This document shows, piece after piece, positions 8,416 to 18,887 of a stretch of 64,000 nucleotides of DNA. The stretch spans positions 124,001 through 188,000 of the forward strand of contig NZ_WXEW01000010.1 in the NCBI RefSeq assembly GCF_009901565.1. The letters are read 5' to 3'. The position numbers and the translations under genes were made by a program. Numbering within the stretch: position 1 is the stretch's first letter; every line of letters starts with the position of its first letter. The notes below the pieces were generated by a model that worked only from the letters and a program-made list of their open reading frames with translations, did no database searches and was not told the origin of the DNA. The DNA comes from Herbidospora solisilvae (lineage in GTDB: Bacteria > Actinomycetota > Actinomycetes > Streptosporangiales > Streptosporangiaceae).

Positions 8416-8523
8416 GCGACGCCGGGTGGTTACGGGGGCAAACCACCCGGCGTCGCTTCATCGGCGTTCCGACGGGGGCCCGGAACGCCGGCACCAGCGC
8501 TCCGACGGGGGACCAGAGCGCTT
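8416..8523 (-). ncRNA. candidate small RNA with three C-rich-loop hairpins (6C RNA-like)
   Basis: Three consecutive hairpins fill this stretch of the 360-nt gap between two convergent genes. Arms pair at 8496-8502/8516-8522 (7 bp), 8462-8471/8481-8490 (10 bp) and 8416-8431/8441-8456 (16 bp, perfect). Read on the minus strand, every loop carries CCCCCGT. Repeated C-runs in hairpin loops are the hallmark of the actinobacterial 6C RNA, although classical 6C has two such loops with about six C. The long last hairpin would end the transcript in this direction. A TTGACG at about 8553-8558 on the minus strand could be the -35 box. The rest of the gap (8209-8415 and 8524-8568) shows no convincing gene. 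Confidence 0.55.
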
Positions 8524-8568
8524 GGCTAAACTGTACACCTACCACCCTTAGGATGCGTCAAGACTTAG

Positions 8569-8886
8569 TCACGACCCGATCTCGCGTCGATGCCGTGGTA
8601 TCTCGTTTTGGTTAGCTCCATCCATGTCCTGAAGTGGGGGAAGGTCCCTTCCCCGCTCGTTGGCCCCGATCACGGCAAGGTACGGCAAAAGCACCGCGCC
8701 GGCGATGAAGAGACCGCGCAGCCACAGCGGCGCACCGGGCCACGCCACGGCCAGGATGAGGCAGACGACGCGGATCGACATCTTGATCACGTAGCTGATC
8801 TCGCGCCTGCGGATGTCGGCCGTCAGAGACGGCTGCGCGTCGGTCACCTGGTGAACGGTCGTCTTCCGCCGTTGAAACAGCTTCAC
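8569..8886 (-). CDS. DUF3099 membrane protein
   Basis: 105 residues. A short basic N-terminus ends in a conserved actinobacterial stretch (TDAQPSLTADIRRREISYVIKM). Two hydrophobic segments follow (about 36-52 and 56-76), then a polar tail. This matches the DUF3099 family of small actinobacterial membrane proteins of unknown function. It is divergent from the dodecin gene with 54 bp between the starts. Confidence 0.8.
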   Translation of the reverse strand: MKLFQRRKTTVHQVTDAQPSLTADIRRREISYVIKMSIRVVCLILAVAWPGAPLWLRGLFIAGAVLLPYLAVIGANERGRDLPPLQDMDGANQNEIPRHRREIGS

Positions 8887-8940
8887 GATCCAACCCTACG
8901 CCCGGGGCATATGATCGTTTCGCGACGACAGGGAGGCACG

Positions 8941-9156
8941 ATGTCTGACCGCACCTACCGGGTGACCGAGATCGTGGGAACGTCCGGGGACTCCGTCGAC
9001 CAGGCCATTCGCAACGGGATCAAGCGCGCGTCGCAGACGCTGCGCCATCTCGACTGGTTCGAGGTGACGGAGGTCCGCGGCCACATCCAGGACGGCGAGG
9101 TCGCCCACTTCCAGGTGGGCATGAAGGTCGGTTTCCGCCTGGAGGACTCCGAGTAG
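8941..9156 (+). CDS. dodecin family flavin-binding protein
   Basis: 71 residues, the normal dodecin length. TYRVTEIVGTSGDSVDQAI and ASQTLRHLDWFEVTEVRGHI match the beta-alpha-beta-beta fold. The Trp in the LDWFEV strand is the residue that stacks on flavin in dodecins. The 12-mer stores or buffers FMN/FAD and, in some bacteria, CoA. The ATG at 8941 has GGGAGG 6-11 nt upstream. A strong hairpin terminator follows the stop directly. Confidence 0.92.
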   Translation: MSDRTYRVTEIVGTSGDSVDQAIRNGIKRASQTLRHLDWFEVTEVRGHIQDGEVAHFQVGMKVGFRLEDSE

Positions 9157-9159
9157 CAG

Positions 9160-9194
9160 AAGGGGCGGTCCCGTGCAACACGGGACCGCCCCTT
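9160..9194. terminator. bidirectional hairpin terminator between dodecin and pmbA
   Basis: A perfect 16-bp stem (AAGGGGCGGTCCCGTG and its complement) with a 3-nt loop sits just after the dodecin stop and just before the 3' end of the convergent pmbA gene. Stem strength and position fit a shared terminator, although no long U-tract follows. Confidence 0.85.
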
Positions 9195-9209
9195 GACACC
9201 TTTGTCAGA

Positions 9210-10573
9210 TCAGTTGGCCTGGCTCACGGTCGACATGTTGAAGTCGGGCACCCGCAGCGGCGGCATGATCGTGCGGGTGAAGTAGTCGTTCCACTCGCGC
9301 GGCAGGGTCTGCGACGCCGCGCCGACCTCGGTGACGCGGCCGAGCAGGTCGACCGGCGACTCGTTGAAGCGGAAGTTGTTCACCTCGGCCGTGACCTCGC
9401 CGTTCTCGACCAGGTAGACGCCGTCGCGGGTCAGGCCGGTGAGCAGCAGCGTCTGCGGGTCGACCTCGCGGATGTACCAGAGGCAGGTGAGCAGCAGGCC
9501 GCGCTCGGTGGCCGCGATCATCTCCTCCAGCGACTTCCCGCCCGCCGGGCCCTCCATGATCAGGTTGTCGATCGCGGGGGTCTCGGCGAGGCCGGTGACC
9601 TCGGCCGAGTGGCGGGTCTGGATCAGGTTCGCCAGCCTGCCGTCGGCGATCCACTTGGTCGGGCCCAGGGTGAAGCCGTTGTCGAAGACCGACGACTCGC
9701 GGCTCGACGCGTGGGCCACGGTGAACCCGCCACACTCCACCCCGGCCCGGCCCGGGTCGCTGTAGAGGTCGATCGGCAGCTTGGCCAGTTCCTCGCCGAC
9801 GCGGGTGCCGCCGCCCGGCTTGGCGAAGACCGTGCGGCCGTCGAAGGCGTCGCGGGCGCCCGCCGACCAGTACAGGTAGATCATCAGGTCGGCCACCGCG
9901 CCCGGGGGCAGCAGCGTCTCGTAGCGCCCGGGGGCCAGGTCGACCCTGCGCTTGGCCCATTCGAGGCGCTGGGCCAGCGTCGCGTCGAGGGCGGCGACGT
10001 CGACGTCGGTGAAGTCGCGGGTGGCCGCGCCGACCCACGCCGAGCGGGTCATGTCGGGCGACTTGGCGTTCAGTTCCAGGCGGCCGGTCGGCTGGTCGTG
10101 GCGGCGGCGCAGGCCGGTGCTGGTGCCGACGAAGACCGAGTTGACCAGGTGTTCGGCGAACCCGTAGAGCCGGCGGCCCCCGGCCTCGGCGGTCGCGAAC
10201 GCCTCGCCGAGCGCGGGGGCCAGGTCGCGGAAGACCGCGATCGAGGTCTCCTCGGCCGGGCGGTCCCAGTCGGCGGCGGCCTCTCCGGCCACCAGCGGGC
10301 GGGCGTCTTCGGACGGCTGCGCGTCGCGGGCCGCCCGGTCGGCCGCGGCCACGACGTCGGCGATCTGGTCGGGCGTGACGCCCGCCCGGGAGACGACGCC
10401 GGTGCCGCTGCCCGCGATCGAGACCACGGTCAGCCGGGAGCCGCGGGCGACGCCGTTGGTCGTCAGGGTGTTCCCGGCGAACCGCAGGTTCGCGGTGGTG
10501 TCCTCGTCGACGATGACGACGCGGTCGTCGGCGCCGGGCAGCGCCAGCGCGCGCTCGACTACTTCCTGCGGGG

Positions 10574-10577
<4 letters not shown>
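9210..10577 (-). CDS. pmbA: TldD/PmbA family protein, PmbA-type subunit
   Basis: 455 residues. It is the partner subunit of the TldD/TldE (PmbA) heterodimeric metalloprotease, which degrades unfolded peptides and matures some modified peptides. Conserved blocks include GGGTRVGEELAKLPIDLYSDP, IDNLIMEGPAGGKSLEEMI and GVYLVENGEVTAEVNNFRFNES. It has no HExxxH motif, as expected for the non-metal subunit. The GTG start overlaps the tldD stop by 4 nt (GTGA), so the two subunits are made together. No microcin-like precursor lies beside the pair. Confidence 0.9.
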
Positions 10578-12067
<1,490 letters not shown>

Positions 12068-12074
12068 GGAGGGG

Positions 12075-12080
12075 ATCCTA
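12075..12080 (-). promoter_or_regulatory. leaderless-type -10 element of tldD
   Basis: TAGGAT on the minus strand ends 7 nt before the tldD ATG. The spacing places the predicted transcription start on the A of the start codon. Confidence 0.5.
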
Positions 12081-12093
12081 GTCCGCCCCGTAA

Positions 12094-12891
<798 letters not shown>

Positions 12892-12893
12892 CC

Positions 12894-13658
12894 ATGGGAA
12901 TCCTCGAGGGCAAGCGCATCCTCGTCACCGGCGTGCTGACCGACGCCTCGATCGCCTTCAGCGTGGCCAAGCTGGCTCAGGAGGAGGGCGCCCAGATCGT
13001 CCTCACCGGGTTCGGCCGCCTGAGCCTGGTCGAGCGCATCGCCAAGCGGCTGCCCGAGCCGCCGCCGGTGCTGGAGCTCGACGTCAGCAACACCGAACAC
13101 CTCGACAGCCTGGCCGAGCGGGTCGGCGAACACCTCGGGGGGCTCGACGGGGTCGTCCACTCCATCGGGTTCGCGCCGCAGACCGCCCTGGGCGGCAACT
13201 TCCTCAACACCTCGTGGGAAGACGTCGCCACCGCCTTCCAGATCTCCACCTTCTCCTACAAGTCGTTGTCGATGGCCTGCCTGCCGCTGATGAAGCAGGG
13301 CAGCTCGGTCGTCGGCCTCGACTTCGACGCGTCCAAGGCGTGGCCGGTCTACGACTGGATGGGCGTGGCCAAGGCCGGGCTCGAGGCGACCAACCGCTAC
13401 CTCGCGCGTGACCTGGGCAAGCACGGCATCAGGGCCAACCTGGTGGCGGCCGGTCCGCTGCGCACGATGGCGGCCAAGAGCATCCCCGGCTTCAAGGAGT
13501 TCGAGGACTCCTGGCCGGCCAAGGCCCCGCTGGGCTGGGACCTGGCCGACACGGTCCCGGCGGCCAAGGCGTGCGTCGCCCTGCTGAGCGACTGGTTCCC
13601 GGCCACGACGGGCGAGATCGTCCACGTCGACGGCGGCGTCCACGCCATCGGCGCCTAG
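12894..13658 (+). CDS. fabI: enoyl-ACP reductase FabI/InhA
   Basis: 254 residues. GKRILVTGVLTDASIAF is the divergent NADH-binding segment of FabI-type SDRs. HSIGFAP and the Y-x6-K pair in YDWMGVAKAGLEATNRYLA mark the active site. AAGPLRTMAAKSIPGF is the substrate-loop region. The protein performs the last reduction of each fatty acid elongation cycle. It is in operon with fabG (2-bp gap). Its stop is only 5 bp from the stop of the convergent exported-protein gene. Confidence 0.95.
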   Translation: MGILEGKRILVTGVLTDASIAFSVAKLAQEEGAQIVLTGFGRLSLVERIAKRLPEPPPVLELDVSNTEHLDSLAERVGEHLGGLDGVVHSIGFAPQTALGGNFLNTSWEDVATAFQISTFSYKSLSMACLPLMKQGSSVVGLDFDASKAWPVYDWMGVAKAGLEATNRYLARDLGKHGIRANLVAAGPLRTMAAKSIPGFKEFEDSWPAKAPLGWDLADTVPAAKACVALLSDWFPATTGEIVHVDGGVHAIGA

Positions 13659-13663
13659 GGTTC

Positions 13664-14533
13664 TCAGGCGATGCGCTGACGGCGTCGCGACGCCGACTGG
13701 AGCCCGGAGAGCGGCAGCGACTCCGGGCACATCGCCTCAAGCTCTTCCTTCCTGGCCCGCTTGAGCCAGGCGACCCGCGCGGCCAGCACCGCCGACACCA
13801 GCAGCAGCGTCGTCAGCCCGGTCGCGACGGGGTCGTAGGCCTGCTTCGGCCGCACCGGCGCCTTCCGGGTGTCGCTCATGAGCTCGGGGATGAGCTGGCC
13901 GGGCCACAGCAGCGGCGGGGCGACCTCGTCGACGCGGACCGGCTCGGGCTCGGCGACGGGCGGGGGAGTGGGCTCCGGGGAGGCCGTGATCGACTCGCCC
14001 GTGGTGACGAACTGGGGGCGGGGCTCCGGCCGACGCTCCCTGCGGTTCTCGCGCCGGCCGGTCGTGGCGGGCTCGGTGGGTTCGGTGGGCTTCACCCGCC
14101 CCGGCTCGGCGTCGAGCGTGGGCACCGGGCTGTGGCCGCAGGCGACCGAGCAGCCGTCCACGGAACCGCCGTCGGTCGTTCCGGTCTCGACGCCGGTCGA
14201 CGACTCCTTCTTCTGGTTCTTCTCCGGCTTGCCCGAGTCCTTGCTCTCCCCCGGAGCGGATGAGGACGTCGAGTCGTCGCTGCCGGTCACCCCGCCGACG
14301 ACCTTGTCGACCGTGTCGGTGACGTCGCCGAGACCGCCCTTGGTCACGTCGTCGACGACGTCGGTCGCGCCGTCGACCACCTTGCACAGCGTGTCGGTCA
14401 CCCCCGGCAGCAGGCCGCCCCGGTCGCAGTCGGCGGCCATGGCGGCCTCGGCCATGACCAAGGGGAGAGCGGCGCCAATGGCCACGGCGAGAACGCCGGC
14501 GCCGAGGGTGGACGCGCGACGCCCGATCCTCAT
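13664..14533 (-). CDS. exported, C-terminally anchored protein of unknown function
   Basis: 289 residues. It has an N-terminal signal peptide (RIGRRASTLGAGVLAVAIGA to about residue 34, AMAA cleavage region), then a low-complexity Asp/Thr/Val segment with repeated DTVDKVV-like units. A Ser/Pro/Glu-rich middle follows, with four Cys in two close pairs. A hydrophobic segment near the C-terminus (TGLTTLLLVSAVLAARVAW) is followed by basic residues. This resembles a cell-surface protein held in the membrane. The ATG at 14533 has a clear GGGGAGGGG box. No family was recognised. Confidence 0.6.
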   Translation of the reverse strand: MRIGRRASTLGAGVLAVAIGAALPLVMAEAAMAADCDRGGLLPGVTDTLCKVVDGATDVVDDVTKGGLGDVTDTVDKVVGGVTGSDDSTSSSAPGESKDSGKPEKNQKKESSTGVETGTTDGGSVDGCSVACGHSPVPTLDAEPGRVKPTEPTEPATTGRRENRRERRPEPRPQFVTTGESITASPEPTPPPVAEPEPVRVDEVAPPLLWPGQLIPELMSDTRKAPVRPKQAYDPVATGLTTLLLVSAVLAARVAWLKRARKEELEAMCPESLPLSGLQSASRRRQRIA

Positions 14534-14775
14534 GTGCCCCTCCCCAGTCACCGGCGGGCCCCCTCCCCTGTGGGCGCACCGCTCCCGTTGGCGCGCTCCA
14601 GTCTCTCCCCAACGCCGGGTGGATTTCGCGCTGAGTCGCCCTTCGGTATCCAGGTGTGATACGCGAGACCATTTCTCGTTCGGTTTCTGAACCTTTCAAA
14701 GGCCACCTGCTGCGGGCCGGGCCGCGACGCCCCGCGCGTTGACGGCACACCCGGCCGGTCCCGACGATCGGGGCC

Positions 14776-15795
14776 ATGCAGATCACCGCAGTGGTCCTCA
14801 CCGCCGCTCTGCTCGCGGCGCCGGCACCGACGCCGGCGCCCTCGCCGACCGGCAGCCCCGGCCCGGTCCCCCTCACCTGCCGGACCGGTCCCATCCCCAC
14901 GAACCCGCCCGCCAACGCCCCGCCGACCGCGCCGGGCGCGCCGTCGGTCGACTGGTGGTTCTTCAACGGCGCGTACCTGCGCTGGGCGCCGTCGACCGAC
15001 GACCACGGCGTGGCCTGCTACGAGGTCTACGAGGACGACGGAGGGAACGGGATAATCCGGGCCGTCTTCCAGGGGCCTGCCGAGGGCTGGGTCAACCTCC
15101 CGACCCCCACGGGAACCAAGGACTATCCCGTCTACGTGGTCGCCGTCGACCGCTACGGCGTGCGCGGCGGCCGGTCGCCGGTCACCCGGGTGCGCATCAG
15201 CAACGACATCGTGCAGCCGCAGCCGAGCCGCCCGGTCGCCGCTCCGCTGAGCCCCACCAGCGTCCGCCTGTCGTGGACGATGCCCTCGTACGCCGCACCC
15301 GCCACGGCCTACCAGGTCATCTCGGGCGGGCAGCTGCTCATGACGGTCCCGGGCACCACCGCGACCCTCACCGGGCTGACGCCGGGCACCGAGTACTCCG
15401 TCACGGTCCGCCCGCTGTACGCCGACCGCAGCTGGGGGTACGAGTCGCCGCCGGTGGTCTTCACCCCCAGCACGCCCGCCGTGTCATGCGAGGTGGACTA
15501 CTCGACCCGCACCTGGGGCACCGGAATGACCACGAACGTCGCGATCACGAACACCGGCGACGAGCCCATCGAGGACTGGGAGCTCACGTTCACCTTCCCC
15601 ACGCACGGGCAGCGGGTGGACCGGGGCTGGTCGGCGGTCTGGGAGCAGAACGGCCAGCGGGTCACCGCCACCGGCGTGGACTGGAACAGGGACATCGCGC
15701 CCGGCCGGACCCTGTGGATCGGCTTCAACGGTGAGCACACCGGTGCGAACCCCGCGCCGGCCGACTTCACCGTCAACGGCTCCGCCTGCGCCTGA
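14776..15795 (+). CDS. secreted fibronectin type III protein with C-terminal family 2 carbohydrate-binding module
   Basis: 339 residues. A short signal peptide is followed by a Pro/Thr/Ser-rich segment and two beta-rich repeats of fibronectin III type; the second contains SPTSVRLSWTMPSY and TATLTGLTPGTEYSVTVRPLY. The last 100 residues (CEVDYSTRTWGTGMTTNVAITNTGD to the end) are a CBM2, with Trp residues in WELTF, WSAVW and WIGFNG and the terminal Cys pair. No catalytic domain is present. It may anchor to cellulose or chitin, or be an accessory to other hydrolases. Confidence 0.8.
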   Translation: MQITAVVLTAALLAAPAPTPAPSPTGSPGPVPLTCRTGPIPTNPPANAPPTAPGAPSVDWWFFNGAYLRWAPSTDDHGVACYEVYEDDGGNGIIRAVFQGPAEGWVNLPTPTGTKDYPVYVVAVDRYGVRGGRSPVTRVRISNDIVQPQPSRPVAAPLSPTSVRLSWTMPSYAAPATAYQVISGGQLLMTVPGTTATLTGLTPGTEYSVTVRPLYADRSWGYESPPVVFTPSTPAVSCEVDYSTRTWGTGMTTNVAITNTGDEPIEDWELTFTFPTHGQRVDRGWSAVWEQNGQRVTATGVDWNRDIAPGRTLWIGFNGEHTGANPAPADFTVNGSACA

Positions 15796-15835
15796 CCCGC
15801 AGGCGGCGATCACCCGGGAGGCCCTGGGCGAGGTG

Positions 15836-16768
15836 TCACGACGACACGTCGTCCAGGGCCTCACGGATCTCCCAGGGGAGCACGAGCGTCTCGGACTCCA
15901 GCACACCGAGGAGCTGGGCGTGGGTGCGCGCGCCCACGATCGCCGAGGCGACCCCGGGCCGGTCGCGGACCCACGCCAGCGCCACCGCCAGCGGCGAGGC
16001 GCCCAGGCCCTCGGCGGCGGTCACGCACGACTCGACGATCCGGCGCGACCGCTCGTCGAGATAGGGCTGGACGAAGTCGGCGAAGTGCGGCGTCGCGGCG
16101 CGCGAGTCGGCCGGGATGCCGGTCCGGTACTTGCCGGTCAGCACGCCCCGCCCGAGCGGCGACCAGGCCAGCACGCCCGCGCCCACGTGGGCGGCGGCCG
16201 GGAACAACTCGTCTTCGGCCTCGCGGGCCACCAGCGAGTATTCGACCTGCGCGGCCACGATCGGGGCCCGCCCCGCCGCCGAACGCTGGTGCACCCCGGC
16301 CGCCGCGACCTGCCAGCCCGCGTAGTTGCACACCCCGGCGTAGGCGGCCCGCCCGGTCGAGACGGCGATGTCGACGGCCAGCAGCGTCTCTTCGAGCGGC
16401 ACGTCGGGATCGAAGGCGTGGAGCTGCCATAAGTCGACCTCGTCGACGCCCAGGCGGTCGAGCGAGGCGTCGAGGGCGCGGATCAGGTGGCGACGGGAGC
16501 CGTCTTTGCCGCCGGGCGTGAGGACGGCCTTGGTGGCGATCACCAGGTCTTCTCTGGGGACCACCTCTTTGAGCAGCCGGCCGATCAGCCGTTCGGCGTC
16601 GCCGCCCGCGTAGACGTCGGCGGTGTCGACCAGCGTGCCGCCCTCTTCGGCGAACGTCGTGAGCTGGGCGGAGGCCTCTTCGGCCGACGTGTCGCGCGCC
16701 CAGGTCATGGTGCCGAGCCCGATGCGTGAGACGGACAGGCCGCTGCGCCCGACATATCGCTGATCCAT
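15836..16768 (-). CDS. aldo/keto reductase
   Basis: 310 residues with the AKR barrel. LGTMTWARD is near the N-terminus. DTADVYAGGDAERLIGRLL carries the catalytic Asp and Tyr, IATKAVL the Lys, and LWQLHAFDP the His. AIVGARTHAQL is the NADPH-binding C-terminal segment. The substrate is unknown. Its start lies 43 bp from that of uppP on the other strand, and both genes have leaderless-type -10 boxes. Confidence 0.88.
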   Translation of the reverse strand: MDQRYVGRSGLSVSRIGLGTMTWARDTSAEEASAQLTTFAEEGGTLVDTADVYAGGDAERLIGRLLKEVVPREDLVIATKAVLTPGGKDGSRRHLIRALDASLDRLGVDEVDLWQLHAFDPDVPLEETLLAVDIAVSTGRAAYAGVCNYAGWQVAAAGVHQRSAAGRAPIVAAQVEYSLVAREAEDELFPAAAHVGAGVLAWSPLGRGVLTGKYRTGIPADSRAATPHFADFVQPYLDERSRRIVESCVTAAEGLGASPLAVALAWVRDRPGVASAIVGARTHAQLLGVLESETLVLPWEIREALDDVSS

Positions 16769-16776
16769 TGCGAGTC

Positions 16777-16782
16777 AGAGTA
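16777..16782 (-). promoter_or_regulatory. leaderless-type -10 element of the aldo/keto reductase gene
   Basis: TACTCT on the minus strand ends 8 nt before the ATG at 16768 and no Shine-Dalgarno sequence is visible. Confidence 0.35.
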
Positions 16783-16797
16783 TCGTGTCCGAGGCTC

Positions 16798-16803
16798 TAA
16801 GCT
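16798..16803 (+). promoter_or_regulatory. leaderless-type -10 element of uppP
   Basis: TAAGCT ends 8 nt before the uppP GTG at 16812. It is back to back with the -10 of the divergent aldo/keto reductase gene. Confidence 0.4.
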
Positions 16804-16811
16804 GGCCGACC

Positions 16812-17630
16812 GTGAACGTCTTTGAGGCGGTCGTCCTCGGCATCGTGCAGGGGCTGACCGAGTTCCTGCCGATCTCCAGCTCGGCGCACCTGCTCATCGT
16901 GCCCAAGCTGGCGGGCTGGGAAGACCCCGGAGCCGCGTTCACCGCCGTCATCCAGCTCGGCACCATGCTGGCGGTGCTGATCTTCTTCTGGCGCGACATC
17001 CTGCGGATCACCGCGGTCTGGCTGCGCAGCCTGACCGACAAGGAGCTGCGCGCCCACCTCGACGCGCGCATGGGGTGGTACATCATCCTCGGCACGATCC
17101 CGATCTCGGTCGCCGGCCTGCTGTTCTCCGACGCGATCGAGGGGCCGGCCCGCAACCTGTGGCTCAACTCGGCCATGCTGATCGTGTTCGGCCTGATCCT
17201 GCTGGGCGCCGAGCAGTTCGGCAGGAAGGCCAAGCAGCTGTCCGACCTGGGGCTGAAAGACGGCCTCATCATCGGCGCGTGGCAGATGCTCCCGCTGATC
17301 CCCGGCGCCTCCCGCTCGGGCTCCACGATGACCGGGGCGATGTTCCTCGGCTACACCCGCGAGGCGGCGGCCCGCTACTCGTTCCTGCTGTCGATCCCGG
17401 CGGTGGTCCTGTCGGGCGTCTACGAGATGCGCCACGTCGGCGACGGCGGCGGTCCGCCCCTGGTCGGCACGGCCGTGGCCACGATCGTGTCCTTCGTCGT
17501 CGGCTACGCCTCGATCGCCTGGCTGCTGAAGTGGGTGGCCAAGAACTCGGTGAACATCTTCGTGATCTACCGGGTGTTCGCCGGCACCCTCCTGCTGACC
17601 CTTCTCGGACTGGGTGTGATCACGGCATGA
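16812..17630 (+). CDS. uppP: undecaprenyl-diphosphatase UppP (BacA)
   Basis: 272 residues, about eight membrane segments. GIVQGLTEFLPISSSAHLL carries the conserved Glu/Ser/His of family motif 1, and LIPGASRSGST is motif 2. The enzyme recycles the lipid carrier for peptidoglycan and surface polysaccharides by removing one phosphate from undecaprenyl diphosphate; loss or overexpression changes bacitracin sensitivity. The GTG at 16812 was preferred over an upstream in-frame GTG because the protein then begins exactly at the conserved N-terminus. Its stop overlaps the next start (ATGA). Confidence 0.93.
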   Translation: MNVFEAVVLGIVQGLTEFLPISSSAHLLIVPKLAGWEDPGAAFTAVIQLGTMLAVLIFFWRDILRITAVWLRSLTDKELRAHLDARMGWYIILGTIPISVAGLLFSDAIEGPARNLWLNSAMLIVFGLILLGAEQFGRKAKQLSDLGLKDGLIIGAWQMLPLIPGASRSGSTMTGAMFLGYTREAAARYSFLLSIPAVVLSGVYEMRHVGDGGGPPLVGTAVATIVSFVVGYASIAWLLKWVAKNSVNIFVIYRVFAGTLLLTLLGLGVITA

Positions 17631-18307
17631 CGACCCTCCTGCTGCTGCGCCACGGCCTGACCCCGCTGACCGGGCCGGTCCTGGCCGGGCGCACGCCGGG
17701 CGTGCACCTCGACGACCGGGGCCGCCGGCAGGCCGCCGACGCCGCCGAGCGCCTCAAGGACGTCCGGCTCGACGCGGTCGTCTCCAGCCCGCTGGAACGC
17801 TGCCGTGAGACCGTCGAACCTTTCAACGCCGAAAACCTCCAGATCGACGACCGATTCGCCGAGTGCGACTACGGCGACTGGACCGGGAAGAAGCTCGGCG
17901 ACCTCGCCAAGGAGCCCGAGTGGCGGGTCGTGCAGGCCCACCCGAGCGCCGCCGTCTTCCCGGGCGGCGAGTCGCTGGCCGCCGTGTCGGCCCGCGCGGT
18001 GGCGGCCGTCCGCGACTGGAACGCCCGGCTGGGGGAGCGGGCGACCTACCTGGTCTGCTCACACGGCGACGTGATCAAGGCGATCGTGGCCGACGCGCTC
18101 GGTCTGCACCTCGACCAGTTCCAGCGCATCAACGTCGATCCGGGATCGGTCACAGTTCTCGAATACACCCCCATACGCCCCTTTCTTCGCAGACTTAACG
18201 ACACCCGAAATTTCGGGCTTCCGGAGCCGCCTCCGGAGCACAAAGATGGAGGAGAAAACATCGCGGGGAGCGACGCCGCCGTCGGCGGCGGAGCCGGGAC
18301 CACGTAA
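17627..18307 (+). CDS. histidine phosphatase family protein, MSMEG_4193 type
   Basis: 226 residues. LLLLRHGLTPLTG is the RHG motif, SSPLERCRET carries the second conserved Arg, and VCSHGDVIKAIVADAL the second His. This subgroup is the actinobacterial MSMEG_4193-like phosphatase, whose substrate is not established. The last 30 residues are low complexity. It is coupled to uppP by an ATGA overlap and is followed by DUF3090 and SCO1664-type genes, its usual neighbours near mshC. Confidence 0.88.
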   Translation: MTTLLLLRHGLTPLTGPVLAGRTPGVHLDDRGRRQAADAAERLKDVRLDAVVSSPLERCRETVEPFNAENLQIDDRFAECDYGDWTGKKLGDLAKEPEWRVVQAHPSAAVFPGGESLAAVSARAVAAVRDWNARLGERATYLVCSHGDVIKAIVADALGLHLDQFQRINVDPGSVTVLEYTPIRPFLRRLNDTRNFGLPEPPPEHKDGGENIAGSDAAVGGGAGTT

Positions 18308-18310
18308 GGT
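18305..18310 (+). promoter_or_regulatory. leaderless-type -10 element of the DUF3090 gene
   Basis: TAAGGT overlaps the phosphatase stop codon and ends exactly 7 nt before the ATG at 18318. No Shine-Dalgarno sequence precedes that ATG. The trio may therefore be two transcription units. Confidence 0.45.
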
Positions 18311-18317
18311 CGGGGCT

Positions 18318-18887
18318 ATGCCGGTCTTCGATTACGATCCGCCTGAGAGGTTCGTGGCCGGTGCCGTTGGGCAACCGGGCGCGCGAACCTTCTTCCTACA
18401 GGCGAGGGCGCAGGGGCGCCTCACCACGGTCTCGCTCGAGAAGTTCCAGGTCGCGGTGCTCGCCGACCGCCTCGACGAGTTGCTCGATGAGGTGCTGCGC
18501 CGCAGCGGCGGCCGCGCCCCCGTCCCGGCCGTGGCTCCCGGCGAGGTCTCCGACGAGGGCCCCCTCGACACCCCCATCGAAGAGGACTTCCGGGTCGGCA
18601 CCATGGCCCTGGCCTGGGACCCCGACACCTCCCAGGTGATCATCGAGGCGCAGGAGGCCACCGCCGAAGAGGAGGAGGACCCGATCTTCGGCGATCCCGA
18701 CCGGCCCGAGCCCGCCGTCCTGCGGGTGCGCATCAGCGCCGCCGCCGCGCGGGCCTTCAGCCGCCGGGCCCTCGACATCGTGGCCGCCGGGCGGCCGCCG
18801 TGCCCGCTGTGCGGGCAGCCCCTCGATCCCGAGGGTCACATCTGCGTCAGGCTCAACGGACACCACCCCGGGGGACTCACCGCATGA
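18318..18887 (+). CDS. DUF3090 family protein
   Basis: 189 residues. VFDYDPPERFVAGAVGQPGA and RTFFLQARAQGRLTTVSLEK are typical of this conserved actinobacterial family. An acidic centre (EEEEDP) is followed by LRVRISAAAARAFSRRA. Two CxxC-like pairs near the end (CPLCGQP and HICVRLNGH) suggest a zinc ribbon. The function is not known. The gene is coupled to the following kinase-like gene by ATGA, and this pairing beside mshC is conserved in actinobacteria, so an unknown joint role is likely. Confidence 0.9.
   Translation: MPVFDYDPPERFVAGAVGQPGARTFFLQARAQGRLTTVSLEKFQVAVLADRLDELLDEVLRRSGGRAPVPAVAPGEVSDEGPLDTPIEEDFRVGTMALAWDPDTSQVIIEAQEATAEEEEDPIFGDPDRPEPAVLRVRISAAAARAFSRRALDIVAAGRPPCPLCGQPLDPEGHICVRLNGHHPGGLTA

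Noticed and set aside
8416-8456. The 16-bp hairpin as an ordinary shared terminator only
   Set aside because: It would explain one hairpin but not the two further hairpins with the same loop; kept as part of the RNA candidate.
8288-8551. 87-residue plus-strand reading frame over the three hairpins
   Set aside because: Its repeated RSDGGPER peptides are a by-product of the repeated hairpin loops; no ribosome site or homology is visible.
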